From: Pseudomonadota bacterium
GTDB lineage: Bacteria > Pseudomonadota > Alphaproteobacteria > Azospirillales > Azospirillaceae
Direction of reading: 5' to 3'
DNA length: 64,000 nt
NCBI GenBank assembly: GCA_023411035.1
Contig: JAEYPE010000037.1
Coordinates: 1-64,000 of the forward strand
The notes under the pieces are model-generated. The model did no database searches. It was not told the DNA's origin and saw only the letters and a list, made by a program, of their open reading frames with translations. Position numbers and translations under genes: made by a program. The first letter of the stretch is position 1. Every line of letters starts with the position of its first letter. Shown in pieces: positions 50,710 through 61,175 of this stretch.

Positions 50710-51948
50710 TCACGGCAGAGAATCACGCATAAGTATGCATTTCGTCCGGCGCTCCGGCAACCGCTTCCTACGCTCCGCCGCCAACACCATCAGGGTGAGC
50801 AGAAGACCCGTATCCAGATATTTGAAGCTGGTGTGCAAACCCAGCGCCATCAGCAGCGGCGGCACCACCGCCCAGCCGAGCGTGGGGTCGGCGCGCAAGA
50901 GCGCCAGCGCGCGCGGGGCAAGACCGCCAAGATAGGCGATCAGAGCGCAGAGTCCGACCACCCCGGTCTTGGCAATGGCGTAGGTGACCAGCGTATGGGT
51001 GTAGGACACCCGCCAGCCGCCCACCGCCGGGTTGGCGAGAAGCGCCCCCCAGCCCTGCCCGAACAGGAAGGCGGTTGGTGAGGACAACGCCTGCCCGATC
51101 GCCGCCTCCGCCTCCTCCCAGCGGGTGTTCGCGCCGGCCAGCCGGGTCTTCTCCGCCACCTGCCCCAGGGCGCCCATAAGCATCTCCGGAAGGAGCGCGA
51201 GCAGCAGCAGCGCCGCCAGACCCGCCCACAGCCCGGCCAGCGGCGCCCGGCGCAGCCACCACAGGCCCAACGCGGCGAAGGCCACGGCGGCGAGCCCCAG
51301 CGCCATCCGGTGCACCGCCCCGGCCAGCGCCGCCAGACACAGCAGCCCGCCCAGAATCGCGACCGCACCCGCGGTCCGCCGCAGCCAACCGCCGTGCACC
51401 AGCATCCCGAATCCAAAGGCAGGCAGCGCAATGGCGGCGAACAGGACCGAGGGCGCGTTCAGCAGATAGACTCCGCCGTCCGCCATGGGCCGGACGCCGA
51501 CGGCGCCGAACCCCCACTCAGCCTGCTTCCACCAGCGCAGCGCGAATCCGACGCCGGCCACCGCCATGCCGGCGGTCAGCAGTTCGACCGCCCGGTCCGA
51601 GGCGGCGCGCAGCAACGGCACCAGAAGCACGGGAAGGAACAGATAAAGCAACGGCACCACGTCGCGCACCATGTCGCGCGGCGCCCATCCCAGCCACACG
51701 CCGCGCATCAGCGGGCACCACAGCAGCACCGCCAGAGCCAGCACCGCGGGCATTTCCCACGGCGGCGGATCGCGCTCCAGCAGGGTGTGGCCGGTGGTCA
51801 CGGAGAGGGGCCGCAGCAGCCCGACGCACAGCACCAGCAACCCGCCGATCGCTGCCTCCGCCAACCGGATCTCCGCCGGGGCCGGCGCGCTCAGCAGGCC
51901 GTAGACGGCCAGCGCCAAGGACAGCCCGGCGGCACGCCACAGCGCCAT
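50710..51948 (-). CDS. O-antigen ligase/polymerase family membrane protein (Wzy/WaaL-like)
   Basis: 412-aa polytopic membrane protein with about ten or more hydrophobic helices, for example ALWRAAGLSLALAVYGLLSA at the start and AGLWAGLAALLLLALLP midway. The large periplasmic loop (residues about 270-315: EKTRLAGANTRWEEAEAAIGQAL, then FLFGQGWGALL and YTHTLVTYAIAKTG) fits the Wzy_C/O-antigen ligase pattern. ATG 51948 with GGAGAGGGA directly upstream is preferred to 52008. Polymerase versus ligase cannot be decided by sequence; the flanking Wzz-like gene favours polymerase. Confidence 0.85.
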   Translation of the reverse strand: MALWRAAGLSLALAVYGLLSAPAPAEIRLAEAAIGGLLVLCVGLLRPLSVTTGHTLLERDPPPWEMPAVLALAVLLWCPLMRGVWLGWAPRDMVRDVVPLLYLFLPVLLVPLLRAASDRAVELLTAGMAVAGVGFALRWWKQAEWGFGAVGVRPMADGGVYLLNAPSVLFAAIALPAFGFGMLVHGGWLRRTAGAVAILGGLLCLAALAGAVHRMALGLAAVAFAALGLWWLRRAPLAGLWAGLAALLLLALLPEMLMGALGQVAEKTRLAGANTRWEEAEAAIGQALSSPTAFLFGQGWGALLANPAVGGWRVSYTHTLVTYAIAKTGVVGLCALIAYLGGLAPRALALLRADPTLGWAVVPPLLMALGLHTSFKYLDTGLLLTLMVLAAERRKRLPERRTKCILMRDSLP

Positions 51949-52050
51949 TCCCTCTCCGGCCACACGCACCCGCCGCCCGTTCGACACCGTCAGGCGGCAG
52001 AATTCCATGGCATGCGGGAAAAGGGAATGCCCGAACGCGCCCGCAATCGA

Positions 52051-52521
52051 TCAGGCGTAGCGCATCTCCGCGCGATCGAGACGGTAGAACAGACCTTCCA
52101 GAGGATTCAGCCTCAGCGTGCCGGTCATCAGCACCGGGGCCTGCGACTCGCGGACCGGAATCTGGCTGTGGACGTGCAGCATGGTGGCGGGACTGGGCCG
52201 GTGGCAGGCCGGGCAGGAAACCGGATTGGCCGCGAGGATGAAGCGGTTGTGGGCCGGAGCGTCGCTCAGAGGCACCATGAAGCCCCGCACCGTCACCAGC
52301 TTTCCGTCCAGCGCCTTGACCCGCGTCGGGAACACCGGATTGGCGGCGGGCCCCTCCATGCGGACCTGCACCAGATCGCGCCACAGCGCCGTGGTGTCAT
52401 CCAGCACCAGATGGAACGGGCCGGTGGGGTGCGTGGGTTCGCTGGCGTTGGAGGCCCAGATCGCCCAGCCGGCCACCGGGGCCAGCGCGAGCGGCAGCAG
52501 AACCTGTCGGCGCGACGTCAT
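52051..52521 (-). CDS. Exported protein with DUF3299-like domain
   Basis: 156-aa protein with an N-terminal hydrophobic segment after paired arginines (MTSRRQVLLPLALAPVAGWA), possibly a Tat or lipid-less Sec signal. The core LDGKLVTVRGFMVPLSDAPAHNRFILAANPVSC followed by PACHRPSPATMLHVHSQIPV and APVLMTGTLRLNPLEGLFYRL resembles the DUF3299 pattern (a beta-rich domain with Cys and Pro-rich loop). C-P-A-C-H also matches a CxxCH haem motif by chance or design; see findings. It is divergent from an ArsR-family regulator. Some DUF3299 proteins occur in zinc-regulated operons, so a metal link is possible. Confidence 0.65.
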   Translation of the reverse strand: MTSRRQVLLPLALAPVAGWAIWASNASEPTHPTGPFHLVLDDTTALWRDLVQVRMEGPAANPVFPTRVKALDGKLVTVRGFMVPLSDAPAHNRFILAANPVSCPACHRPSPATMLHVHSQIPVRESQAPVLMTGTLRLNPLEGLFYRLDRAEMRYA

Positions 52522-52811
52522 GGCTGTCCTCCCCCTCGATCCCTGCCCGTTTCCGGTCGTTCGTCCGACCGTTCTTCGATCGTTGAAGGCGTCCTGTGCG
52601 GCCTTGCGGCAGACCGTCGTGCTTGGGGCCGAATTGTTCCCGAGCCTCCGTCAAAGGTCAACAGGCGGGCGATAGGCCATACGGAAGACGCCGCCACACG
52701 GCGACTTCGGACATCGCTTCGCCGACCTATGGGATTGACGCGGCAGCCGACCTATACTTTGTAAGGGCGGCAACCACCGATAAAGACCTTACGAGCGGGA
52801 ACCAAAGCGGC
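52522..52811. promoter_or_regulatory. Divergent control region of arsR-type and DUF3299-like genes
   Basis: 290 bases, no gene. A candidate rightward -35 TTGACG lies at 52735-52740 with TTTGTA 17 bp downstream. GTAAGG and CCTTAC form a widely spaced inverted pair near the regulator start. I could not identify a clean 12-2-12 SmtB-type operator by eye. Confidence 0.4.
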
Positions 52812-53162
52812 ATGCAAAAAGGGGCAGCACCGAAGGACAAGCCAGCGCACCTGCGCCTGTCCGAAGACCAGACCACCGAACTGGCCGACATGTTCCGCCT
52901 GATGAGCGACCCCAGCCGGCTGCGTATCATCCTGGCCTGTCTGGACACCTCGACCTCGGTCGGCGACATGGCGGCGGCGCTGGGGCTGTCGCCGTCTCTG
53001 GTCAGCCACCACCTCCGCCTCCTGCGGGCCGGACGGCTGATCCAGGCGGAACGGCGCGGCAACCGCGTCTTCTACCTGATCACCGACGAACACATCCGGC
53101 GCGTTCTGTCGGACATGGTGGATCATGTCGCGGAGGAAAGCGAAGGCGATCTGGAAGCTTGA
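52812..53162 (+). CDS. ArsR/SmtB-family metalloregulator with alpha5-type metal site
   Basis: 116-aa winged-helix repressor. The fold is SEDQTTELADMFRLMSDPSRLRIILACL, then VGDMAAALGLSPSLVSHHLRLLRAGRLI (recognition helix) and AERRGNRVFYLIT (wing). The last helix TDEHIRRVLSDMVDHVAEE has the exact D-x-H-(10)-H-x2-E spacing of the SmtB/CzrA alpha5 site, which binds zinc (or cobalt/nickel) across the dimer. The alpha3 cysteine motif (ELCVCDL-like) is absent. A zinc sensor is the best inference. Autoregulation and control of the divergent DUF3299-like gene are likely. ATG 52812 has only a weak ribosome site. Confidence 0.88.
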   Translation: MQKGAAPKDKPAHLRLSEDQTTELADMFRLMSDPSRLRIILACLDTSTSVGDMAAALGLSPSLVSHHLRLLRAGRLIQAERRGNRVFYLITDEHIRRVLSDMVDHVAEESEGDLEA

Positions 53163-53341
53163 GGTTGCGGAAATTGCGGCGGGTTTTCCCACCACAACCC
53201 TGTGCGGCATTTATAACAAATCCGTAATAGAGTTTGACCGCCCTGCCGGTTGCGCCGCATAGTCCGGAACATATTGCGGCGCATCAAACCGTTGCCGCAT
53301 GAATTGCCCGATGGGTGGGCCAGAAAACCAGGGGTGTTGGC

Positions 53342-54166
53342 ATGGAGACGTTCCGCTTCCAGCCGGGGGAAACCCCCGTCCTGCTCAGCATCCCGCATGT
53401 CGGCACCGTCGTTCCGCCGGACATCGCGGCCACCATGACCGATACCGCCCTGGCGGTGCCGGACACGGATTGGCATCTGGACCGCCTCTACCATTTCGCC
53501 CCGGCGCTGGGCATCGGCTTCCTGAAGCCCATATGTTCGCGCTACGTGATCGACCTGAACCGCGATCCCGATGGCAGCACACTCTGTTCCGGCGCCAACA
53601 GCACCGAACTGTGCCCTCTCACCACCTTCGATCGTCAGCCGGTCTACAAGCCGGGGCAGGAGCCGGACGCGGCGGAGGTGCGGCGTCGGATCGGCGCCTA
53701 CTGGCGCCCCTACCATGAGCAGCTCAACGGAGAGCTTCAGGCGCTGAAGGAACGGTTCGGGGTCGCCGTGCTGTTCGACGCCCATTCCATCCGGTCGCGC
53801 GTGCCGCGCTTCTTCGACGGGCGGATTCAGGACTTCAACCTGGGCACCGCGGACGGTGCCAGCGCCTCCCCGGCGCTGGTCGGGCGGCTGATGAACGTGT
53901 TGACCGCGACGGAGCGCCATTCCTGCGTGCAGAACGGGCGTTTCAAAGGCGGCTTCATCACCCGCCATTACGGCAACCCCGCCGACAACATCCACAGCAT
54001 CCAGCTTGAACTGTCGCAGATCACCTATATGGATGAGGCGCCCCCCTTCGGCTTCCGCGAGGATGCGGTGCGGCAGGTCCGTCCGACGCTGGAGCGTTTG
54101 ATGAGCCTCATCGTCGAATGGGCGTGGGAGAACGCCGCCGGGCGGCGGCGGAGCGCCTACCTGTAA
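53342..54166 (+). CDS. hutG: N-formylglutamate deformylase
   Basis: 274-aa zinc hydrolase of the N-formylglutamate amidohydrolase family, which releases formate and glutamate in the last step of the five-step histidine degradation pathway. Blocks: PVLLSIPHVGTVVPPDIA at the N-terminus, DTDWHLDRLY, YVIDLNRDPDGSTL, YWRPYHEQLN, VLFDAHSIRSRVPRFFDG and FKGGFITRHYGNPADNIHSIQLELSQITYM. ATG 53342 has AGGGGTG upstream. No other hut gene is adjacent, so the remaining pathway lies elsewhere. Confidence 0.92.
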   Translation: METFRFQPGETPVLLSIPHVGTVVPPDIAATMTDTALAVPDTDWHLDRLYHFAPALGIGFLKPICSRYVIDLNRDPDGSTLCSGANSTELCPLTTFDRQPVYKPGQEPDAAEVRRRIGAYWRPYHEQLNGELQALKERFGVAVLFDAHSIRSRVPRFFDGRIQDFNLGTADGASASPALVGRLMNVLTATERHSCVQNGRFKGGFITRHYGNPADNIHSIQLELSQITYMDEAPPFGFREDAVRQVRPTLERLMSLIVEWAWENAAGRRRSAYL

Positions 54167-54175
54167 CGATCCCCT

Positions 54176-54586
54176 TCAGACCCAGACGCCCCGCACATAG
54201 GGGGTCAACTGCGTGTCCTGCATGATGATGTGGTGGACCAGCCAGTTCGCGGTGAAGGTGTAGATCCGCTCGGCGTTCTGGTGCGTCGGGTCCTTCGTGA
54301 AGACGGATGACAGTTCGCTCAGCGTCCGCACGGCTTCGTGATGCTGGCGCACATGCTCCTCGAACTTCGGGTAGTGCACCATCTGCATGATCTTTTCTTC
54401 ACGGGCGAAATGCTGCTGGGTGTACTCCAGCAACTTCATGAGAATTTTCGCGACGCGCACAGGCATGAAGCTGCGCGAGTTCAGCGCGCCATTCAGTTCA
54501 TTGAGATACTCGATCAGGTGCTTGTGATCCTCATCGATGGACGGCTGGCCTACGCTGAGCTGCCGCCTCCACGTAATGACACTCAT
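54176..54586 (-). CDS. Bacteriohemerythrin
   Basis: 136-aa four-helix protein with a non-haem di-iron oxygen-binding site. The ligands are visible: H in SIDEDHKHLIEYLNEL, H and E in QQHFAREEKIMQMV, H residues in PKFEEHVRQHHEAVRTL, and H and D in LVHHIIMQDTQLTPYVRG. The start MSVITWRRQLSVGQPSIDED is typical and ATG 54586 has GGAGGG upstream. Family members bind O2, supply it to membrane oxidases or act as oxygen sensors, which fits a microaerophilic lifestyle. Convergent with hutG. Confidence 0.94.
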   Translation of the reverse strand: MSVITWRRQLSVGQPSIDEDHKHLIEYLNELNGALNSRSFMPVRVAKILMKLLEYTQQHFAREEKIMQMVHYPKFEEHVRQHHEAVRTLSELSSVFTKDPTHQNAERIYTFTANWLVHHIIMQDTQLTPYVRGVWV

Positions 54587-54826
54587 GAACCCTCCGCACC
54601 CTGTCTTCCGCGGCCACCGCATTGAAGGGAAGTGCGCCAAACCTGCGCAACTGGAAATGAAAGTGCGCGATCCGTCAAAAAACCGTAAATATCAGACGCA
54701 GCAACCCTCGGCACCACCGAATCCCTAACCGGCAGCCTTTGCCTGTATTATGGGTGCCCCTACCTACAAAACAAACGCATACGATCGTCACATGGCATTT
54801 TGCCGCACCAAAAACGAAGATGCGAA

Positions 54827-54861
54827 AAGGCAGACGAAAACTTCATGTCTCCGCCTGCCTT
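54827..54861 (-). terminator. Terminator-like hairpin after fabI
   Basis: On the minus strand AAGGCAGGCG pairs with CGTCTGCCTT (one G-T pair) around a 15-nt loop, followed by TTCGC, about 67 bases after the fabI stop. The remainder of 54587-54927 contains no gene. Confidence 0.55.
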
Positions 54862-54927
54862 CACATCAACTTTATGAAGCAATGGCAACGATCAGTCGCC
54901 CAACCTTATCGGTGGACAAACATTCGA

Positions 54928-55713
54928 TCATCCGACGATCGAGTATCCGCCATCCACATAGGTGGTGTTGCCGGTGATGCCCTTCGCACCGTCCGTCGCC
55001 AGAAAGGCGGTGGTGTAGCCGACCTCCTCGATGGTGACGAGGCGCTGTTCCGGGGCACGTTCCGCCGCCTTCTCCATCAACTCGTCGAAATGGGCGATGC
55101 CGGAGGCGGCGCGGGTCTTGATCGGACCCGGAGAAATGGCGTGCACGCGGATGCCCTTCGGCCCCAGTTCCGCCGCCAGATAACGCACGCTGGCCTCCAG
55201 CGCGGCCTTCACCGGACCCATGACGCCGTAATTGTCGATCACGCGGTTGGCGCCGAAATAGGACATGGTGAACAGCGAACCGCCGTCCTTCATCAGCGGC
55301 TCCGCATAACGGGCCATGCGGATGAAGGAATGGCAGGACACGTCCATCGCCATCTGGAAGCCTTCGCGGGAGCAATCCACCACGCGGCCATGCAGATCGT
55401 CCTTCGGGGCGAAGGCGATGGAGTGCAGCGCAAAATCCAGCTTGCCCCACTTCTGCCCGATCTTCTCGAAGATGGCCTTCATCTGGCCTTCGCCGGTGAC
55501 GTCCACCGGTTCGAAGATCTCCGCTTCGAGCTGCTGGGCCAGCGGCTCGACGAAGCGCTTCGCCTTTTCATTGAGATAGCTGACGGCGAGTTCCGCGCCC
55601 AGAGCGCGGAAAGCGCGGGCGCAGCCCCACGCGATCGACTGATCGTTGGCAATACCGAGCACGAGGCCCTTCTTGCCCTCAAGGGTGGCGGCGGCGGGGA
55701 TGATCGTGGTCAT
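54928..55713 (-). CDS. fabI: Enoyl-[acyl-carrier-protein] reductase (NADH)
   Basis: 261-aa short-chain dehydrogenase fold enzyme that performs the last reduction of each fatty-acid elongation cycle. The cofactor segment is GLVLGIANDQSIAWGCARAF. The catalytic pair is in the YFGANRVIDNYGVMGPVKAALE stretch (Tyr, six residues, Lys). The start ATTLEGKKGLVLGIA and final GITGNTTYVDGGYSIVG are family-typical. It stands alone with an AT-richer leader containing a candidate promoter. Confidence 0.96.
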   Translation of the reverse strand: MTTIIPAAATLEGKKGLVLGIANDQSIAWGCARAFRALGAELAVSYLNEKAKRFVEPLAQQLEAEIFEPVDVTGEGQMKAIFEKIGQKWGKLDFALHSIAFAPKDDLHGRVVDCSREGFQMAMDVSCHSFIRMARYAEPLMKDGGSLFTMSYFGANRVIDNYGVMGPVKAALEASVRYLAAELGPKGIRVHAISPGPIKTRAASGIAHFDELMEKAAERAPEQRLVTIEEVGYTTAFLATDGAKGITGNTTYVDGGYSIVG

Positions 55714-55787
55714 GGGCTGACTTTCCCGGATTGCTGAGTGGCCGGATTCAGAGTGCGCCAGATCGGATCACTCGAATTTTGCAACGC

Positions 55788-55816
55788 ACCATAATGCAAT
55801 CGAAGGTCATAGGCAA
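55788..55816 (-). promoter_or_regulatory. Candidate fabI promoter
   Basis: On the minus strand TTGCCT (55816-55811), a 17-bp spacer and TATGGT (55793-55788), about 75 bases upstream of fabI in an AT-rich stretch. Confidence 0.4.
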
Positions 55817-55954
55817 CTTGTTAAAGTCGCAATAAAACCGACATTATCGCTTCGTTTATCGGTAACGCAACCTTAACACAGCGAAAACGCAAATTCCGCT
55901 GGGCCAACACACACCTCTTTCTTGCGCGTTCATTGAAAACGCCGCAATAAAGAC

Positions 55955-55985
55955 AAAGGCCCTTCGCCGCGGAAGGGACTTTTTC
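55955..55985. terminator. Bidirectional hairpin terminator
   Basis: AAAGGCCCTTC-GCCGCG-GAAGGGACTTTTTC: CCCTTC/GAAGGG stem with flanking A and T runs readable on both strands. It lies just after the stop of the leftward YgaP-like gene. Confidence 0.65.
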
Positions 55986-56000
55986 ACGGGCGAACGACGG

Positions 56001-56426
56001 TCAAACGGCGCCGGGCGTGAAAGACGGCGGATCGCTGGCGGGGAAGGATTCCATCGACGCCTCGTCCACCTTCTCCTTTTCGCCGGCATCGCCGTAGATG
56101 TCGCCGGGATGGCGGGAATAGGGATGGATGCCCCGCTCCACATCCTCGGCGGGCGTGCCGGCGGTGTCGTGATGGCCGTTCCAATCCTCGACCATCGCCT
56201 TGGCCGGACAATAGCCGGTCAGCCCGCGCGCCACCAGCGCGCCGCCGGCCAGCGCCATGGCCGCTCCGGCGACCGTCGGGCGGCGCAGGCCGAGCACCGC
56301 CAGCAGCCCGCCGCCGACCAGCGACACAAGGCGTTCGGTGTGGCCGACGTTGATCATGCGTTCGAGATCGTCCGGCTGCCGGGCAGCGCTGCGGCTGCCC
56401 ATGCCCTGTTGGCTCGTCATCGCCAT
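56001..56426 (-). CDS. YgaP-like membrane protein (DUF2892-type)
   Basis: 141-aa protein. After a polar start, NVGHTERLVSLVGGGLLAVLGLRRPTVAGAAMALAGGALVARGLTGYCPAKAMV forms a two-helix hydrophobic unit of the YgaP/DUF2892 kind. The C-terminal 60 residues are acidic and hydrophilic (YGDAGEKEKVDEASMESFPASDPPSF). GGAGGAGAGGAG precedes ATG 56426; ATG 56420 is also possible. No rhodanese domain is fused here. Function unknown. Confidence 0.8.
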   Translation of the reverse strand: MAMTSQQGMGSRSAARQPDDLERMINVGHTERLVSLVGGGLLAVLGLRRPTVAGAAMALAGGALVARGLTGYCPAKAMVEDWNGHHDTAGTPAEDVERGIHPYSRHPGDIYGDAGEKEKVDEASMESFPASDPPSFTPGAV

Positions 56427-56623
56427 CGCTCCTCTCCTCCATCCCTTCCCATTCGGCTCACGGCTGAGGGGCCGCCCTCCGGCATACCAACCGCGGCAAG
56501 GGCTGCGCCGTCGCGCATCCAATAAGGCTGGACGCCGAAATAGGTGCTGAGCGCGTGGATGTCCCGCACGGAGAACAGCACGGCCAAGACGGAGGTTCCG
56601 CGATTGCGTCTTCCGCGAAGAGA

Positions 56624-57258
<635 letters not shown>

Positions 57259-57262
<4 letters not shown>

Positions 57263-58062
57263 GAGCGGAACAACCTCGTGTATTGGGTTTCGTGGATCAT
57301 GGAGGTCCAATCGACGGCCATGGCGCGGCTGCCCAGATCGTCGAGCGGTGCGGCCAGCGCGGCCTCCGCCGCAGAGTGCACCACGGAATCGAGCGCCGCC
57401 AGGGCCTTCTGCCCGTCCGTCTGCCCCAGCGGCACCAGCCGCACCCCGGCGGAGACGAGGTTGGCGGCGAAGGCGTGCAGATAGGCGGACAGCGCCGGCC
57501 CCTCCGGCACGCCGATCAGCGCGGCGGCCAGCGCCACGGCGACGCCATAGGCGACCGGGCGGCCGGTTTCGGCGATCACCCGGTCCCAGCGCTTCATCCC
57601 GTCCAGCGGCCAGGCGGCGCGCACGGCGACCAGGAACGCCTGCCCCTGCGCACGGCTTTCCAGCGCCGTTTCGGAGGAGGCGCGCATGGCGTCGGCGCGT
57701 TCGACCGCCCAGGCGAAACCCGCCTCGTCGCCGGCAAGCACGGCGCGGTGGGCGGCGGCGAATAGCATGCCGTCCGTCCGCCCGGCGCCATGGCGCAGGA
57801 TGCCGTCCATCCAGCGGATCAGTGTGTCCCTGTCGCGGACGAGGCCCTGCTCCACCGCCGCCTCGATGCCGTGGCTGTAGGAGAAGCCGCCGACCGGGAA
57901 GGATGGCGACAACCACGCCAGGAGTTTGGTGAGGTGGGCGGTGGAGACGGGCCCCCACCCCGGCCCTCCCCCGCCGCGCGGGAGAGGGTGCCTATCCTCG
58001 CCCAAGTCCCCTCCCTCGCGAAGCGGGGGAGGGTTAGGGAGGGGGCCAGCACCCTCAGTCAT
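57259..58062 (-). CDS. ureF: Urease accessory protein UreF with repeat-derived N-terminus
   Basis: 267-aa protein. From residue about 42 it is a normal UreF (LTKLLAWLSPSFPVGGFSYSHGIEAAVEQG, ending MIHETQYTRLFRS). UreF bridges UreG and UreD in the urease activation complex. Residues about 4-38 (AGPLPNPPPLREGGDLGE and onward) are a Pro/Gly-rich translation of a REP-like DNA repeat and are not found in usual UreF. ATG 58062 overlaps the ureE 3' end by 8 nt. If initiation occurs elsewhere the repeat would be an untranslated spacer, but no ATG or GTG lies between the repeat and the conserved start in this frame. Confidence 0.9.
57949..58054. repeat. REP-like palindromic GC-rich repeat at the ureE/ureF junction
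   Basis: Contains CCCTCCCTAACCCTCCCCCG plus a complementary GAGGGAGGGG arm, and CCCTCTCCCG with its partner GGGGGAGGG, in the arrangement common to dispersed proteobacterial REP elements. It can form two adjacent hairpins. I found no second copy in this window. Confidence 0.75.
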
Positions 58063-58573
58063 GCGAATGACCATGGGAGTGGGAATGCCCATGGTCATGG
58101 CTGTGCCCATGCCCACCATGCCCATGCCCCGAATAGGCCCCGCCCTCCGGCGCGAAGGGTGCGTGGATGGCCTGCACGCTGGCCCCCAACCCCTTCAGCA
58201 TGTCCTCGATCACATGGTCGCGGCGCAGGCGGATCGTCTCGCCGACGATCTGCACCGGCAGGTGCCGGTTGCCCAGATGCCACGCGATGCGGGCGAAGCC
58301 TTCCGTCCCGCCGCCGCAGCGCACCTCCATCAGCTCCTCGTCCGCGGCGATCACGCGCAGGAAGGCGCCGTCACCCAACTCCAGCCCGTCGCCATGGTCG
58401 AGCGCGACGGCGCGCGGCAGGTCCAGCAGGAAGTCGCTCCCCGCATCGTCCTTCATCACCATGCGGCGCCGGTGGCGGTCGTCGAAGGCCAGGGTCACCG
58501 TGCCGGCCTCGCGATCGATGGGCCAATGGCCGCGGGCGTGGACTCGGGTGGCGCGGCGGAGCGTGTCGGTCAT
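58055..58573 (-). CDS. ureE: Urease accessory protein UreE (nickel chaperone)
   Basis: 172-aa nickel-binding metallochaperone. N-terminal domain with TVTLAFDDRHRRRMVMKDDA and SDFLLDLPRAVALDHGDGLELGDG, then the metal-site domain IAWHLGNRHLPVQIVGETIRLRRDHVIEDML. The C-terminal tail is a His-rich, Gly/Ser/Asp stretch with about 13 histidines in the last 26 residues (GHGHGGHGHSHDHGHSHSHG), a nickel reservoir. Its start overlaps the stop of the racemase gene (ATGA). Confidence 0.95.
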   Translation of the reverse strand: MTDTLRRATRVHARGHWPIDREAGTVTLAFDDRHRRRMVMKDDAGSDFLLDLPRAVALDHGDGLELGDGAFLRVIAADEELMEVRCGGGTEGFARIAWHLGNRHLPVQIVGETIRLRRDHVIEDMLKGLGASVQAIHAPFAPEGGAYSGHGHGGHGHSHDHGHSHSHGHSHD

Positions 58574-59421
58574 GGAGAAAGCCGTTCGAAGGGGGTGGGC
58601 CGGCCGAAGAAACGTCCCGCGAGGGCGCCGACCGGTTCCGCCGCCCCCGTGGTGAAGAAACGTAGGGCGCTCCCCAACTCAGCCTGTGCAGGCGCGTATT
58701 CGGGGTGACGCTCCAGATAGTTGTCCAGCGACCGGGCGACCAGACTGGGCTGGCACAGCACCTCCACCCCCAGCGGCAGAGCCTCCGTGAACAGGTGCGC
58801 CACCAGCGGGTAATGGGTGCAGCCCAGCACCGCGGCGTCCAGGGGCCGTCCGTCCAACCGCGCCAGCAGAGCCTGCACATAGCCGCGCACCACCGGCGCC
58901 AGTTCCGCATCATCCGCCCCCCGCTCGATCAGCGGAACGAGGTCCGGGCAGGGTTGCTGCACCACCCGCACGTCGGGCGCGCGCTTGCCGATCTCCCGCG
59001 GGAAGGAGCCGGAGACGACGGTGGCCGGCGTGGCGAAGACGCCGACCGTCCGCGGTTCCGGGCGCCAGTCGGCGGCGGGGCCGTCCTGCATCCAGGGCAC
59101 GCGGGTGATCGCCTCGACCATCGGCACCAGAACGCCCAGCACGTTCCGGCCCGGATGGGCGTGCGGCAGCCACGTCCGCTGCATCCGCCGCAGGGCCACC
59201 GCCGCCGCCGTGTTGCAGGCCAGGACGACCAGCCCGCAGCCCTGGGCGAACAGCCGCTCCACCCCCTGAACCGTCAGGCGGTAGATGTCCTCCTCGCTGC
59301 GCGGCCCATAGGGAGCGGCGGCATGGTCGCCGAGATAGACGAAAGGCCGTCCGGGAGCGGCCGTCACCAGCGCGCGAAGCACCGTCAGACCGCCATGCCC
59401 GGAATCGAAGACACCAATCAC
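58570..59421 (-). CDS. murI: Glutamate racemase homologue inside the urease operon
   Basis: 283-aa Asp/Glu racemase-fold protein. The N-terminus IGVFDSGHGGLTVLRALVTA has the DSGxGG motif. The first catalytic cysteine is in LVVLACNTAAAVALRRMQ and the second in AAVLGCTHYPLVAHLF, with VPMVEAITRV between them. It would convert L- to D-glutamate for peptidoglycan. The GTG start at 59421 follows the ureC stop by 18 nt and the stop overlaps ureE, so it is embedded in the operon. Substrate specificity is inferred from the conserved cysteines. Confidence 0.9.
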   Translation of the reverse strand: MIGVFDSGHGGLTVLRALVTAAPGRPFVYLGDHAAAPYGPRSEEDIYRLTVQGVERLFAQGCGLVVLACNTAAAVALRRMQRTWLPHAHPGRNVLGVLVPMVEAITRVPWMQDGPAADWRPEPRTVGVFATPATVVSGSFPREIGKRAPDVRVVQQPCPDLVPLIERGADDAELAPVVRGYVQALLARLDGRPLDAAVLGCTHYPLVAHLFTEALPLGVEVLCQPSLVARSLDNYLERHPEYAPAQAELGSALRFFTTGAAEPVGALAGRFFGRPTPFERLSP

Positions 59422-59439
59422 GTACGCTTCACCCCGAAC

Positions 59440-61149
<1,710 letters not shown>

Positions 61150-61175
61150 TGTCTGATGCCCTCCGCTGGCGCCCC

